A stretch of DNA of 64,000 nucleotides, from contig BLJB01000025.1 of NCBI GenBank assembly GCA_013423325.1, positions 1-64,000 on the forward strand. Direction: 5' to 3'. The notes beneath the pieces were generated by a model. That model saw nothing but the letters and a program-made list of their open reading frames with translations. It was not told where the DNA came from and made no database searches. Both the position numbers and the translations under genes were made by a program. This DNA comes from Usnea hakonensis. Lineage: Eukaryota > Ascomycota > Lecanoromycetes > Lecanorales > Parmeliaceae. Positions 32,671 to 43,598 of the stretch are shown piece after piece (position 1 is the first letter of the stretch; each line of letters begins with the position of its first letter).

Positions 32671-33662
32671 TTTAACTTTACTTAGGTCCCTTTCTTAAGG
32701 TAGTTTTTCCTTATAATCCTTTACCTTCTAATCTATCTTTCTAGCGAAATTAGCTATATCTTTTATACTTTCTATAGCCTTTAATTATTTAACTACTAAT
32801 TTAGTATTAAGCTAGTTATTCTAACTAAGAATTACTTTAGTTATATTATACTCGCTTTCTTTATAAGTACTTATAAGAGTAGTTACTAGGACTATATTAT
32901 TTAGCGTACTCGTTAGATTTAAATCTAATATATTATTATATAACTTCCTTAGATCTGAAACTACTAAGTCGATCGTCTAATCGGCTAATTTTATATAGCC
33001 GTTAAATCGTTATAGTATAGCTAGGAGATAGTCTTTTCTACTTATATTATAGACTCTTTTTAGCGCGTCCTACTATTCCTTAGAGGTCTTCTTACTATCG
33101 ATATAGCCTTTCTAATACTTATCTATATAGCCTCCGATAATCGTCGTAATCTATTAGTCTAATTTGATCTATTATCTTACTACCTCCCTTATTCGTAATA
33201 TTAATATATCCCTGTCGACGATTCCGAATACTCCTTATCTATTAAAGAAATTCCGGAGGTCCTAGGTCTATATATAGTAATTAAGGCCCTTTAGTATTAT
33301 TAATTTAATAGGGAGAGACTTTATAATACCGGCTTCTAAAGGTTTATTTAGATCTACCTTTATAAGTTTATTGAAATCTAGTACTTCGTTAATATCTAGC
33401 TATTTTTTAGCTACTTTATAATCTTCTTCTTTTACTATACCTTCCTTCTACTTACCTTATTTAGTATTAGAAGGCCCTACTATTATTATTACTATACCTC
33501 TAGCGGATCGATCTCTTCTTTAGTCTCCCTATAGTACTATACTGCTATAGTCTTATTATCTCTAGACTCGCTCCGGTCCCTAGAGCCTTCTTGTAGACGT
33601 ACTATAACGCGTATTAATAGTAGTAATACTCGTAGCGTATTAGATACCCGGTTAATAGCTAA

Positions 33663-33676
33663 CCGGGCTTATAACC
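33663..33676 (-). other. Primer-binding site, half-tRNA type
   Basis: Directly adjoining the right LTR, the minus strand reads GGTTATAAGCCCGG. With one RIP-type G-to-A change undone this is complementary to the anticodon arm of initiator tRNA-Met (…CUCAUAACC…), not to a tRNA 3' end. Copia-type elements that prime from a cleaved initiator tRNA half have this arrangement. Confidence 0.75.
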
Positions 33677-33997
33677 TGTTAATAATTATAATTTAAATAG
33701 TACGGGGAATAGTAATTGTCTTACTAATATTATATTAGGGCTAGGGCTGACTCGATCTATATAATGAGACTACTAAGAAAGATACTCTTTAGGAGGGAAG
33801 AGGACCTACTATATATATAAATTTGGTAGAGAGTGGCCCAAATCCATATAGTAATTACTATACAGCCATAGGAAAATCCCGAAGCCTCAGGCATTTGCCA
33901 TTCCACTACTAAAAGCCATTCTCCGCCCCATTCTCATTATGGCGTATTTGGCCCATGTTCGGAATGAGCCATTACTAAGCCACTAGGACCACCAACA
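33677..33997 (-). repeat. Right LTR (5' LTR of the leftward element)
   Basis: A 321-bp copy of the left LTR, from TGTTA to CCAACA. Here the pattern is reversed: the inner first 132 bases are RIP-mutated while the outer part from offset 149 is unmutated and retains CA at its end. Confidence 0.93.
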
Positions 33998-34002
33998 AAA
34001 AG

Positions 34003-34284
34003 AATCTGGAACCGGCGGTTGCGGCGCTAGTCATCCGTCGCTTGTCTCTCAGATGACTCTCTGAAGTACTTCTTTCACCCATTCATGTAAAATTATAAAT
34101 ATTTGGGCCAACGGGAATCTGCTATCGACGTTGCTGTTCTAAAAGTTTCCTGTGGGCTACGGGATGCCGGATGATTTACAAATTTCGGCGGTTCCTAGAA
34201 TCCTACCGGATTCAATCCGTGATGTAGTGGAAATGTGAACTTATGAGTATTGTAAGCATCAGTCGAGGGTACGGATAGCACATC

Positions 34285-34315
<31 letters not shown>

Positions 34316-34333
34316 CCTGTTCCCCAAGAAAAG
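34003..34333. other. Hydrolase promoter region with CAT microsatellite
   Basis: Ordinary sequence between the right target duplication and the hydrolase start. A (CAT)n-type microsatellite, slightly imperfect, covers about 34282-34317, ending 16 bases before the start codon and lying in the probable 5' leader. Confidence 0.6.
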
Positions 34334-35155
34334 ATGCCTAGCAAACCGACTTTCGTTCTTGTGCCTGGCAACTTCCTGCCGCCAGCATACTACGCTAGCA
34401 CGGCCAAAATCCTCGAATCTCACGGCTTCCAAACGCGCCTGGTTACGATCCCGAGCACCGGTTCAAAGATTCCTCTAACATCCAACGAGCCTGATACTCT
34501 TGCTGTGCGCCAAGTCTTGCAGGAGCTCTCCGAATCTGCGAAAGACATTATCGTTGTCGCTCATTCCTATGGTGGCATCCCCACCTGCGAAGCTGCGCAA
34601 GGCTTTGGACATCAGGAAAGGCTTGAGCTGGGTAACGCCGGTGGGGTAATACGAATAGTGTTCGTGGCGGCATGGTTGTTACAAGAAGGAGAAAGCCCTC
34701 CGACCGTAATTGAGAGGTACAAGATGGAAGCCCCATGGGCAAGATTCGAGGTGAGTCACCCACTCTACTTTGACTATTCTGCACTTTCTTGGGTCATTGT
34801 AGCTTACATTACCCAACCTCTACAGGGTGGTAATGCATTTGCCGACGATCCTGCTACTTCTCTCTTCAGCGATACCCCTGACGACGTTGCGGCCTACTGG
34901 TCTTCTTATACTACTCATTCCGACGTTGCGGCTTTCGCAACTCCTCTGAAGTATCCCGCGTGGCGCCATATTCCCACTATTTACCTGGTGTGTGAGTTGG
35001 ATAAATGTATACTACCGGATGTGCAGCGGGGCATGGTTGCGTCGACCAAAGGTGTAGTGAAGACTGTGCAATTGCCTAGCGGTCATATGCCGATGTTAAG
35101 CATGCCGGAGAAGTTTGTGGACATTCTTGAAGGGGAGGCCGGCGAGGGTCTCTGA
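34334..35155 (+). CDS. Alpha/beta hydrolase (AB_hydrolase_6, esterase-like)
   Basis: Two exons are favoured, 34334-34750 and 34826-35155, giving 248 residues. The 75-bp intron (GTGAGT...TACAG) is a multiple of three with no stop, so the unspliced frame is also open at 273 residues; splicing restores RFE-GGNAFADDPA as in relatives. The N-terminus FVLVPGNFLPPAYY is the oxyanion strand; the nucleophile is S78 in VVAHSYGG; an acid is likely in VCELDKCILP; the catalytic His is in LPSGHMPML. These are typical of small fungal hydrolases related to salicylate/plant methyl esterases. Substrate unknown. It flanks the copia element and precedes the 2OG oxygenase on the same strand. Confidence 0.85.
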   Translation: MPSKPTFVLVPGNFLPPAYYASTAKILESHGFQTRLVTIPSTGSKIPLTSNEPDTLAVRQVLQELSESAKDIIVVAHSYGGIPTCEAAQGFGHQERLELGNAGGVIRIVFVAAWLLQEGESPPTVIERYKMEAPWARFEVSHPLYFDYSALSWVIVAYITQPLQGGNAFADDPATSLFSDTPDDVAAYWSSYTTHSDVAAFATPLKYPAWRHIPTIYLVCELDKCILPDVQRGMVASTKGVVKTVQLPSGHMPMLSMPEKFVDILEGEAGEGL

Positions 35156-35735
35156 AGATATAGAAGGTATTCCTATGGTTGGCGGCTTCTCCGTCTCTGG
35201 AGCGACAGGTGGCAGGTCCTTGTTGTAAGTAAGCCGGTGAAAATGTGAGCCCGCTGCCGCTTCTCTTTGAATGTCGAGCTATCGAGTATCCAGTATGTCC
35301 AGAGGAAAATGTCGATATCGTCGAGACCGATAACCGGGTTCTTCTTAGGTTTGATATACGGACTGTACTCGTCGATAAGGGAATAGATGCATCAATATAT
35401 AGAACGTTAGCCTAGCGCTCTCAAAGTCTATATAAAGTAGTACTTTGTATGATTTATCTTCTCGGGTATCTAGCTCACGAGCACTGCAACTCGATCCATG
35501 ATACAATTGATGTGGTTGCCTCTTGATAAATTGTGCCTCTTGCCAGCCTTTTGCAATACTTACTCTGGCCCTGCTGACCCTTGTCGACTTTTCCCCTCCT
35601 CATTCATGTCGTCGCAACAATCATACGGGGCATCAACCCCACCAGAGTCGGCCTTCCACTTATCCAGGGTTTGAATATGCTCTCAGCATTTCGAAAGGAG
35701 AAATCAACCCGTAAGATTCTAGAAAATAGAAAGCC
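35156..35735. other. Intergenic, hydrolase to 2OG oxygenase
   Basis: The 580-base gap holds an AT-rich section at about 35330-35460 and no gene. It presumably includes the oxygenase promoter. Confidence 0.5.
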
Positions 35736-36995
35736 ATGACCATCCCACTCCTCAATCTCCAGACTGCAGAAGACCCAGAATGCCGAGCGCTACTACTGGA
35801 TCAACTACGAGACGCTCTCTTCAACGTTGGTTTCCTCTACATCTCAAACCACGGCGTACCAGAAGCTCCAATTTCGGAACTGACCGGTCTGACGCCCGCA
35901 CTATTCAACCTCTCTGATGCCAGTAAAGCGGGGCTATCGAAAACTAAACTCCCCGCATTTCCTTGGGTACAGCGGATTAGCAGAAGAGACGACGCCGGGC
36001 AAATGTGGTTTCCGAGAGCAGTTTGATTTTGCGACGGAGCTACCGGTCGTGTTTCAAGAGGATCGAAATGGTGCTCGTACGGGTGGAGATTTCTCGAAGG
36101 TGTATTGGAAGCTAAGAGGGCCTAAGCAGTGGCCTGGGGAAGATGAAGGGCCAGGATTCAGAAAAGCATTACTGAAGTATGTCATTTTGGTCTTTGCTTC
36201 CTTGTATATCTGACCTCCGGAAGCTACCATGATGCGCTATCCGACCTCTCATACCGGTTCGTCCGTCTGGTGGAGGAAGCGTTTGGCATTCCAATCGGGA
36301 CATTTGACCATTTTTTCGAGACCCCGTCCTCTCCCTTTCCTTCCGCACCTCCCGTAGCCTCCAAGCTTCCACCACCTTCCAAATCAGACTTCTTATCCCC
36401 GCAACACCGGCTCAAGCTATTAAAGTATCACGTCACGAGCGCGCGCAGACAGTCAAGATCAAGGTGTGGGCCCGCACAAGGACTCCAGCGGCTGGCTCAC
36501 ATTTCCGCACCAGGTCGGCGCAGAGAAAGGTCTTGAGGTATGGGACAGAAACGGTAACGGGCTACCAGCCCCCCCCCCCCCCCCCCCCCCCCCGACNNGG
36601 GCCCCCCCCCCCCCCCCCCCCCCCCCGTCGCCGGAACATTCGTTGTCAACTTTGGCAATGCGTTTGAAGCGGCGACCGAGGGCGCTGTGCGGGCGACTGT
36701 TCATCGAGTTCGGGCACCGACGACGAGAGATCGCTACTCGATCCCTTTCTTCATGGGTCTTCCTCTGGATCTGAAAGTTTCCGAGGTCAGGTCGTTCGTC
36801 CCTGAAAATATTAATGTTCGGTCCATGAGACGCAGAGAAGAGGGCCGATACGCCGTTGAGGCTGCTCGGCCTACTTTTCTCGATCCCAGATGGGATTCTT
36901 TGGGGGAATCTCGGCTGCGCAAGGGGATACGAAGTCCTCAGGAGGTCGGGCGCAAATGGTACGGCTCTGGGGTGTCGGAGTACTATTCTCGGTAA
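35736..36995 (+). CDS. 2OG-Fe(II) dioxygenase (isopenicillin-N-synthase-like), reading frame broken
   Basis: The pieces follow the order of the DIOX_N / 2OG-FeII_Oxy family. DIOX_N: IPLLNLQ ... LFNVGFLYISNHGVP, then HFLGYSGL, REQFDFATE. A 47-bp intron (36177-36223) leads to YRFVRLVEEAFGIP. The iron site is seen as VGPHKDSSGWLT (H-x-D) and a distal HRV in ATVHRVRAP, followed by the 2OG-binding R-x-S in RYSIPFFMG. The frame breaks near 35940 (an A-run), near 36440 (GC-rich) and across two unknown bases within C-runs at 36569-36626. These features suggest sequencing or assembly errors, though a pseudogene is possible. Such enzymes hydroxylate or cyclise small molecules with 2-oxoglutarate and O2. 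Confidence 0.75.
36569..36626. other. Assembly gap: two N between artificial C-runs
   Basis: Twenty-five C, then GACNNGGG, then twenty-five C. The run interrupts a conserved part of the oxygenase just before VAGTFVVNFGNAF. True poly-C of this length in coding sequence is unlikely, so base calls here should not be trusted. Confidence 0.9.
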
Positions 36996-37324
36996 GGCGG
37001 ACGACTTGCATTGACTCTGTCCACGCGGGAAGGCTTCCTGAGAGAAGACACCAGATGCATGCGCCGTGATAGGATCATAAAACAATCATGACGGAAGTCG
37101 AGCTGACTACCATCTCTAATCCTTTTTCTCCCATCCCCCGAGGATCGTCCTACTTAACCAACCATATCAACCACAAACAAGCACCCTCAGGGCAGCCACT
37201 CCACCTTCTCCCTCCTTCTCCACGAACACCTCATCACCCTTCAAAAAACATGACAAACACAATAACGCACTTCTCATACATGCACCCACCCACCACTGCT
37301 TTAGCTACCACAACCCCCCCCATC

Positions 37325-37368
<44 letters not shown>

Positions 37369-38164
37369 TCCCCCCCCCCATCTCCCCCCCCCCCCTCCAC
37401 AACCCCTAATGTAAGTAAATAAGTTATTTTGGATCCCGCCCGCCCGCCCGTCCGCCCCATACCACCGTGGGCAATTAAATAAATGATAGAGCAGGAGGAG
37501 GGAGGAGGAGGAGGAGGAGGAGAGAGAGGGAGTGAGGGGGGTGATAAGAAGGAGGATGATGAGGATGAGAGGGGGGGGGGGATGGGATGGGATGGGATGG
37601 GGGGGTGGATGGGATGGGGAGGATGGGTAGCTGAATTTTTGTTTTTTTTTATTTTTTTGGGCTGGGAGGGGATGGTGGTTGGTTAGGGGTTATAGGTGTT
37701 CTTTTGCTTGTGGTTGGTGCATTGGATCAATCAATCAATCAATCAATCAATCATATTAATATTAGGCAAATCAATGCGCATGGAGTATCATCGTTTTCGT
37801 TTATTTGACAGCAACGCACCAGTACAGTAGTGACAGAAACCCGCTCGATCCATCCATCCGGGCGCTTGGCTCGTTAGAAAGAGAGGGAGGAAGGAGGGGG
37901 AGGGGGAATAGACTAGAAGCCACATGTGGCTAGGAAACAGCAAAGCGGAGCAGTGTAATGTAATGTAGAATCGCGACACCCCAGGGGCGCTGGTGGTTGG
38001 GTAGGTAGGTAGGTCGGTAGATGGAGGAATTAACATAATCCAACCGCAACATGTACGCAAGAAATGAAAAAAACAACCATCCTGTCCGCCTGCACACCGA
38101 ACATGTATATCCGCATCGCTAGTCGCCAAACGCTTTCGTTTTCTGTACCGGCGCTCCTACGTTA
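36996..38164. repeat. Low-complexity intergenic region
   Basis: No gene is supported. The region has a 41-base C-run (37326-37366), G-purine-rich stretches (37494-37680, with GATGG repeats), and an (ATCA)n microsatellite at 37726-37752. Open frames here are proline- or glycine-rich products of the low complexity. The long C-run may again be a sequencing artefact. Confidence 0.7.
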
Positions 38165-38614
38165 CTAACACAGAGCCAACGCGACGGCGCCGATAGCCAC
38201 CATGCCGCCGAAGAGACTGCCCGTGTTCCTTGCCGCAGCGCCTTTGAACGGAGTGGCTGGGGAGATGGGCGCGCCGGTGCCGCTCGCTGGGCCAGAGCCA
38301 GAGCCAGTGCCCACGGGGACGGGCGCACCGGTTCCCGCCGGTGTGGGGAAAGGAGCGGCTTCGCTTGTGTAGACGAGAGAGGAGCCGGCGGACGGGGCGC
38401 TGGAGGATAGAGGGATGACGATGGTGGATGATGGGGCGGAGGAGACGACGGGTGTTTCGACGACGGGGAATGCCGAGGTGAAGATTTGGGTGCTCGAGGC
38501 GGAGATGTGGGTGATGGTGGTGGTGGAGGTGGAGGTGCAGGTCGTGGTCACGTATTTGGTGGCCGCGTGCGCAGAGGCGGCGAGAAGGAGGGTGAGGAGG
38601 ATTGGCTGGCGCAT
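38165..38614 (-). CDS. GPI-anchored Ser/Thr-rich cell-surface protein
   Basis: A 149-residue intronless protein. Residues 1-17 (MRQPILLTLLLAASAHA) form a signal peptide with an A-x-A cleavage site. Residues 20-60 are dense in Thr/Ser, including a run of STTTIT, suitable for O-glycosylation; residues 85-120 are Gly/Pro/Ala-rich. The C-terminus (NTGSLFGGMVAIGAVALALC) has a small-residue omega site followed by a short hydrophobic tail, the GPI-attachment signal. Length and composition fit fungal wall or plasma-membrane mannoproteins of unknown role. Confidence 0.8.
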   Translation of the reverse strand: MRQPILLTLLLAASAHAATKYVTTTCTSTSTTTITHISASSTQIFTSAFPVVETPVVSSAPSSTIVIPLSSSAPSAGSSLVYTSEAAPFPTPAGTGAPVPVGTGSGSGPASGTGAPISPATPFKGAAARNTGSLFGGMVAIGAVALALC

Positions 38615-40330
38615 TTTGACGGTATGGTTGGTTTTTTGCGCGCGAAAGCTTTGGTAGTGCGCAGTGGTTGCTGTGGTTTGAGATGGATTTGTGTGCGCGC
38701 ACGCTGGGACAGTGGGTTTGCGCAGTATGGGATGCTGTATGATGCGACGGTGTGTGTATAGTGAGGATGATCGCGAAATGGGCTTTGCGCGAGGGAAAGG
38801 TCTGCTTGATGCTTTATGCTGTGCTTGCTTTGTCTGTCTTGGCTGTGGGCTTGGCCTGGACTTCTGTCTGACTGATAATGCTGGGCGCGTGGTCTATTGT
38901 CCTGTGTTCCTATTTTGCGACAAAGGCTGTAGAGAGGATTTTTGCTAGTGGTGGCAGTAGTGAATGAGATCAACTCGAACAGAGATTGCTTTGTTTGCTT
39001 TGTAATGAGTGTATAGTGCGAGATAGCCTGATGATCGCACAAAGGGTACTTTGGAGTGAATGACTGGAAGAGGTTGAAAGAGTGAAAGAAAGCAAAGCAA
39101 CTCAGTGAAAAGAGTGTGAGTGACTTTGTGCGCGAGAAGAGGACAGAGATGGAAATTGGATGGGAGGGAAGGAGGAAGGGGGCAATAGAGCCGATTGCGT
39201 TACATATATGAGACGCACCACAGCAATAATTGCCGCATGTACCATCAAGTCTGTACACTACAGAGGGAAATGTACATCGCCTCGACTAATTTGTCGGGCT
39301 AATCCCTTCACGGCGCAAGTGTCGAGTTGTAGCCATTCAGAAGGAGAGGACATGGTTTGGTAATCTGGCGACGAGCATGTCCGCTCGCAAGTGTCATGCA
39401 GAACGATTGGATGGGCAAAGATTAGCATGCTGGGGAGAGAGGGGGCTAAGGAAGTAACGGATTGAGGGAAATTAAAGTGCAATTTCCCATACTTTCCCAC
39501 ACAATAATCATTATGGGTATCATGTGCCGCTGTCGGCTGTGGATTGAGTGGAGGAAGAGAGGCGACAGAGGTGAAGTCAGAAAGGTAAAGCTAACAAATA
39601 ATCCCCGCTAATTTTAAAATGAAACCTTGGCGCTGCACCCATCACCCCGGCGCTTCCCCGGTTGGCCGGTTCCTGCGTTCTTAGTCTCTTCTAGCTTCGT
39701 CATTCATTGGTCGACCGTCTGTGAAAAGATTGGGAAATCTTTAGCGAAAGGAACGAAATTGGGTTCTTATCTCCCGGTACTGGTACAGTGAAATTGGTAC
39801 CTGGCCGGCCGTAGCCTTGATCCGGGGAAAAGCGTGGAGTGGATGCCCGGAGGACATGACGTGACTTATTACCATGATAAGGTAATATGTTGTAGAGGCA
39901 GCAAAAGTCAACGCAATTCCTTCATTTTTATTTGCGCTGATGACTGCTGTCCTAAAAAGCCAAAGAATAATGAAACTGCAGTCTGGTAGCACCGCAGGAT
40001 TGGTATTATGGCTGTGTCCGTTTCACTGTTGCTCCCTTCACCACTTCGGATCGTTGCTGCGGCGCTTCCGTCAACTGCCTACCTACTCAAAAATATGTGA
40101 GCCACTTGCTATGTTTGAGACAAGGCTGTCAGAAACACGAGGAAATCAAATAATGGCATTGGCCGTGGTTGAATAGCACTGTTCTTATTGTGCGCTCCAT
40201 TCCGTACTCAGATGTGAAACGCGAACCTCCTTGCTGTGCTCTCCAAAGTGGTCACGAAGCAAAGCCGTTTATTGTATTATCGCAACCATTTTGTCATCCA
40301 ATTTCTACTCTACATCTCTCTTTGTCCACC
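38615..40330. other. Long intergenic region
   Basis: These 1.7 kb lie between the 5' end of the GPI-protein gene and the 3' end of SSZ1. Composition is normal, with GA-rich stretches around 39060-39180. Short frames on both strands lack conserved features. It likely contains an extended promoter for the surface-protein gene. Confidence 0.5.
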
Positions 40331-42250
40331 TCAAGCACTTCCATTTTCCACCACCCTCGCCTTGCCCAAAGTTCCCCTTACGCCCCCCTTGCCACCCGCC
40401 TCTCGCATCTCCATCTGCACCCCCAAATCCGCTTCCACTTTGATCGTCACCTCCACCTTGCCGCCCTTCTTCACCCCCTTGATCCCGGCCTCGGCAAGCA
40501 CGGCTCCAACTTTCCACACCTTTTCCCGAACTTCCTCCTCTTCCTCTTCATCCTCGTCGCTATCGAGATCCGAGTCATCAGATGCGGGCTTGCCGTTTGT
40601 CTTGGGCTTCTCCTTTTTCGACACCTTGATATCTCGGAGTCCTTCGCAGATTTTGACAATCACATCCCCCCCTTCTCTGGGAACTGCAAATACCCCCGTT
40701 CTCCGGCACGGAACGGCAGTCTCTTTTTCTACCAAGACAGTAAACAATCCCTTGTCCACATCTTCGCTGACCACCATGACGCCAACCGCGTTACGTAGAT
40801 GAGGCGTCGCTGTCACCATGGGGTGAGTTGATTGTTCGATATCATGTTTTTCAAACTCCTGGACTAGTGATGCTTGAATGGCGGCGCCGCGAGCTGATAG
40901 GGATGCCGGGTCAATTGCTGTAGGAAGTGTAGAGGGGGAAAGGATGCGAGTGGTGGGCGGGAAAAGTCGTTGGAGATTTTGTGAGATTTTGGGGGTATGA
41001 GATGTTCCACCTGAGAGAATAACCTGAGAGGGTTGTCAGCTTCATTGATCTAGACATATTTCGATCAGGCACAAGAAAGCTATCGAGGAAACTTCTGTGA
41101 CATGACGGTAAAATGAAGGTGCCGAATGTCCTACCTCATCTACGTCTAGGATGTCGAGGTCTGCTTTCCGCACGGCTTCCTCGATCATGCCAGTAAAAGC
41201 CCCAAAGTGCTTACCAGCCAAAAGCTCGTAGCGTGTTCTGTTGATCGTAGAGCTAAAGTCTATCCCGTCGGCAAGGGATTCCACGCTGCAGCTGGCGTTA
41301 CCACCCAAGCTCAACGCCTTCTTCGTTGCTTCAGCTTCGAGCTTGAGCTTAGCCAAACTCCTTGCATTTTGCCGAGGGTCCGTCTTGTTCTTCTTCATGA
41401 ACTCCTTGGCGAAATGATCAATCAGGACCTGGTCAAGCTGTACACCCGCTGTTTCGTAGTCATGAGACGTTGAGAGTATGCTGTAGATTCCGCCTCTTGA
41501 GGCAACGACCGCAATGTCCGATCTTGTCCCACCCAGGTCGGCCACCACAACGATTTTGTCCTGTATCTTTGCTTCCGTTCGCGCATCGTATGCTAGTACA
41601 GCTGCCGTTGGCTCTGATATCATCTGTAAAACATCAACTCCAGCTGCTTTTGCCGCTTCACTCAAAGCTTCTCGTTGTGCATCTGTGACATTTGTAGGGA
41701 CAGTAATCACTGCGGCGTTGACCTTCTTGCCTAGGAACTCAGAAGCAGAGGAAGCCAGTCGACGAATATGACGAGTCGCAATGTCCAAAATCGTGACTAT
41801 GTTCTGGGCGTCCGAATCTTTGTCTTGTATCGAAAAGGCTACTGTGGATCCGTGCTTTTGGGGATGGGCCGAAGCATGGCATGGTGTGGGATCTATCGAG
41901 TCGAACTCCTTTCCCAGAAAGTCCCTGAAGTATGCAACCGTGTTTTCACTATTTCTGACCAGTTGCGACTTGGCTTGTGTGCCATGATATTCTTCTCCCT
42001 CGATATATGACAGTACTGAAGGTATTTGGCGGTCTCCTTCTTCGTTGGCTATGACTTCTGCCTTGCCTTCCTACGGAGACAGAAAGATCAGCAAAGATTT
42101 CTTTTTTCTTCCTCGACTGATAAGACGGACACAGGAGCAGGGCCATACTCGAGATGTGTAGGCGATAGAGCTGTTGGAATTGCCAAAAGATATTCCAATT
42201 GCGGTTATTTCAGGCGAAGAAAGCTCGCCATCCTCTTGGGAGCTCATCAT
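40331..42250 (-). CDS. SSZ1: Ribosome-associated Hsp70 Ssz1
   Basis: Three exons, 42250-42149, 42070-41135 and 41023-40331, give about 576 residues; all phases are zero. It begins MMSSQEDGEL and has the Ssz1-type ATPase start GISFGNSNSSIA in place of the DLGTT of canonical Hsp70, then EGDRQIPSVLSY, AVITVPTNVTDAQR, ISEPTAAVLAYD, VVADLGGTRSD and VILSGGTSHTPKI. The substrate-binding part is short and contains an acidic insert (about residues 500-525, DSDLDSDEDEEEEEE), as in fungal Ssz1. With the J-protein Zuo1 it forms the ribosome-associated complex that stimulates Ssb at the tunnel exit. Second Met is an alternative start. Introns are 78 and 111 bp. Confidence 0.93.
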
Positions 42251-43598
42251 GCAATGTTGATACTAAGCGATAAGAAGTGAGGTTCCCTCATAGCATGTAA
42301 GTTTCCGAGTCTGAAAAGGCCTGATAGCGCTCACCAGTCCAGAGCTTTTCAAGACTGTCTCCTGTCGACAGTGCTCGAACTTTTTGATGGCGCCGGATAG
42401 ATCCGATTATCTAAACCTAAAGTACTTTAGGGGAACGATTTTGGCGGGAAAAAACTAAACTCCGAAAAGCCCGAAGGGGCGCCACTCATAGGCGGCTCAC
42501 TTTTCTTTTTTTGCTCTGGTTCTCCACGCCATGATTAAATAGCACCCGAGTCTCGGCTCAGAATCTGACCTGCTCGACAGACAGAAGCAGAAGAGTTATA
42601 CATTATACCAGTAAATTCCTTCTTCACTTATTAGTCCAATCCCCACCGAGAAACCACCCAACCAACTACGTATCCATACATACAATACAACACACAAAAC
42701 AGTCAAGCAAACCCCAACGCCCCTCCCCCAGACTAATTAATATCCAACCAGTCCGCGATGGACCCGCAGGAACCGGCCTTAGCCAGACACATCCGTAACC
42801 CTTAATGCAGCGCACCGACGCTCTTGGAAATCTACCCAGGCTGGCGAGCATCTCGTCATGCGTATAGTAGCGGTCTAACATATAGTCTTTGATATATAGC
42901 GCGACAATTGCGCTGGAGACGGCTTCGTAGTATCGAGCCCAAGGATTACGGCGATATTGCCGTCGGAACCGGATATGTATTCATCAGCCAGCCTCGCCAA
43001 CTCTTTATGGCGCTGTGAGTATGACGTCTCGATCACGATGGAGGGATATTGAGAATCGGCGATATTCATCATGTTCCGAAATGAGGATTGCTCTTACGAC
43101 TACTCCTACTGTTTCGTCTACTTCCCCTACTACCTCGCTTGTGCTCTTGATCCTTCCGAGCTACATTACTATCACTTTACCTTACGATGATCGTCTTATG
43201 TAGGAAGCTGTGTTCTCCGTCCGAAGTGATAGTAGGCATTCGGAATTGTGGTAGAGCTGGTTCTGTGGGCCCAGAAGACACTCTGAGCGTGCTACTAACC
43301 CAAAGTTCAATTTATTTAACCAAAATCTTGCGTCGAATTCTATGTTACAAGATTGGCAACACAAACGGAGGTGCTCAGTCATTACACGAGAAGAATATTG
43401 CTCCTGCCCAAAAGTGATCTAGCAAAAAGTACGGCTATTCTGCAGAGGCTGTAACGCACATAGCAGTCATTCAACATTCGTTCCTATCCGGAGGCTTTGG
43501 CTCTATAACGCATCCAAGGATCAACAACTAGTGGCCTTTGGGATGAGCAAGCGTGCATACCTGTGAGCCCACTCTTCCTATGATGGTTTGCCAATCCC
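42251..43598. other. Intergenic, SSZ1 promoter and gene-remnant region
   Basis: Mostly non-coding. The first 300 bases are the SSZ1 promoter. A gene fragment is listed separately at 42875-43072. Nothing else was recognised. Confidence 0.5.
42875..43072 (-). pseudogene. Fragment of a Pezizomycotina-specific hypothetical protein family
   Basis: This 65-codon frame contains YPSIVIETSYSQ, LARLADEYI and SGSDGNIAVILGLD, a pattern I recognise from a common uncharacterised fungal family in which a conserved 'VIEVSYSQ...LADDYILGSDGNI...VVGLDIEY' stretch lies mid-protein. The flanks do not continue the family, so this appears to be a decayed remnant. The family assignment is from memory and has no functional content. 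Confidence 0.35.

Larger units (their letters stand above)
28432..33997 (-). mobile_element. Complete but RIP-inactivated Ty1/copia LTR retrotransposon
   Basis: The element is 5566 bp, with 321-bp LTRs, a flanking AAAAG duplication, a primer-binding site beside the right LTR and a polypurine tract beside the left LTR, so it is transcribed leftward. On the minus strand the remains read in copia order: a gag-type zinc knuckle (32629-32670), an integrase-like region about 31000-32000 that could not be delimited, then reverse transcriptase (29815-30213) with a YVDD-type box at 29827-29838. The interior is saturated with RIP changes and has stops throughout, so no protein is made. It sits in the promoter of RRP40, in the same orientation as that gene. 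Confidence 0.92.

Noticed and set aside
37088..37686. Pro-rich and Gly-rich frames
   Set aside because: They are products of long C-runs and GGA/GATGG repeats, some probably artefacts.
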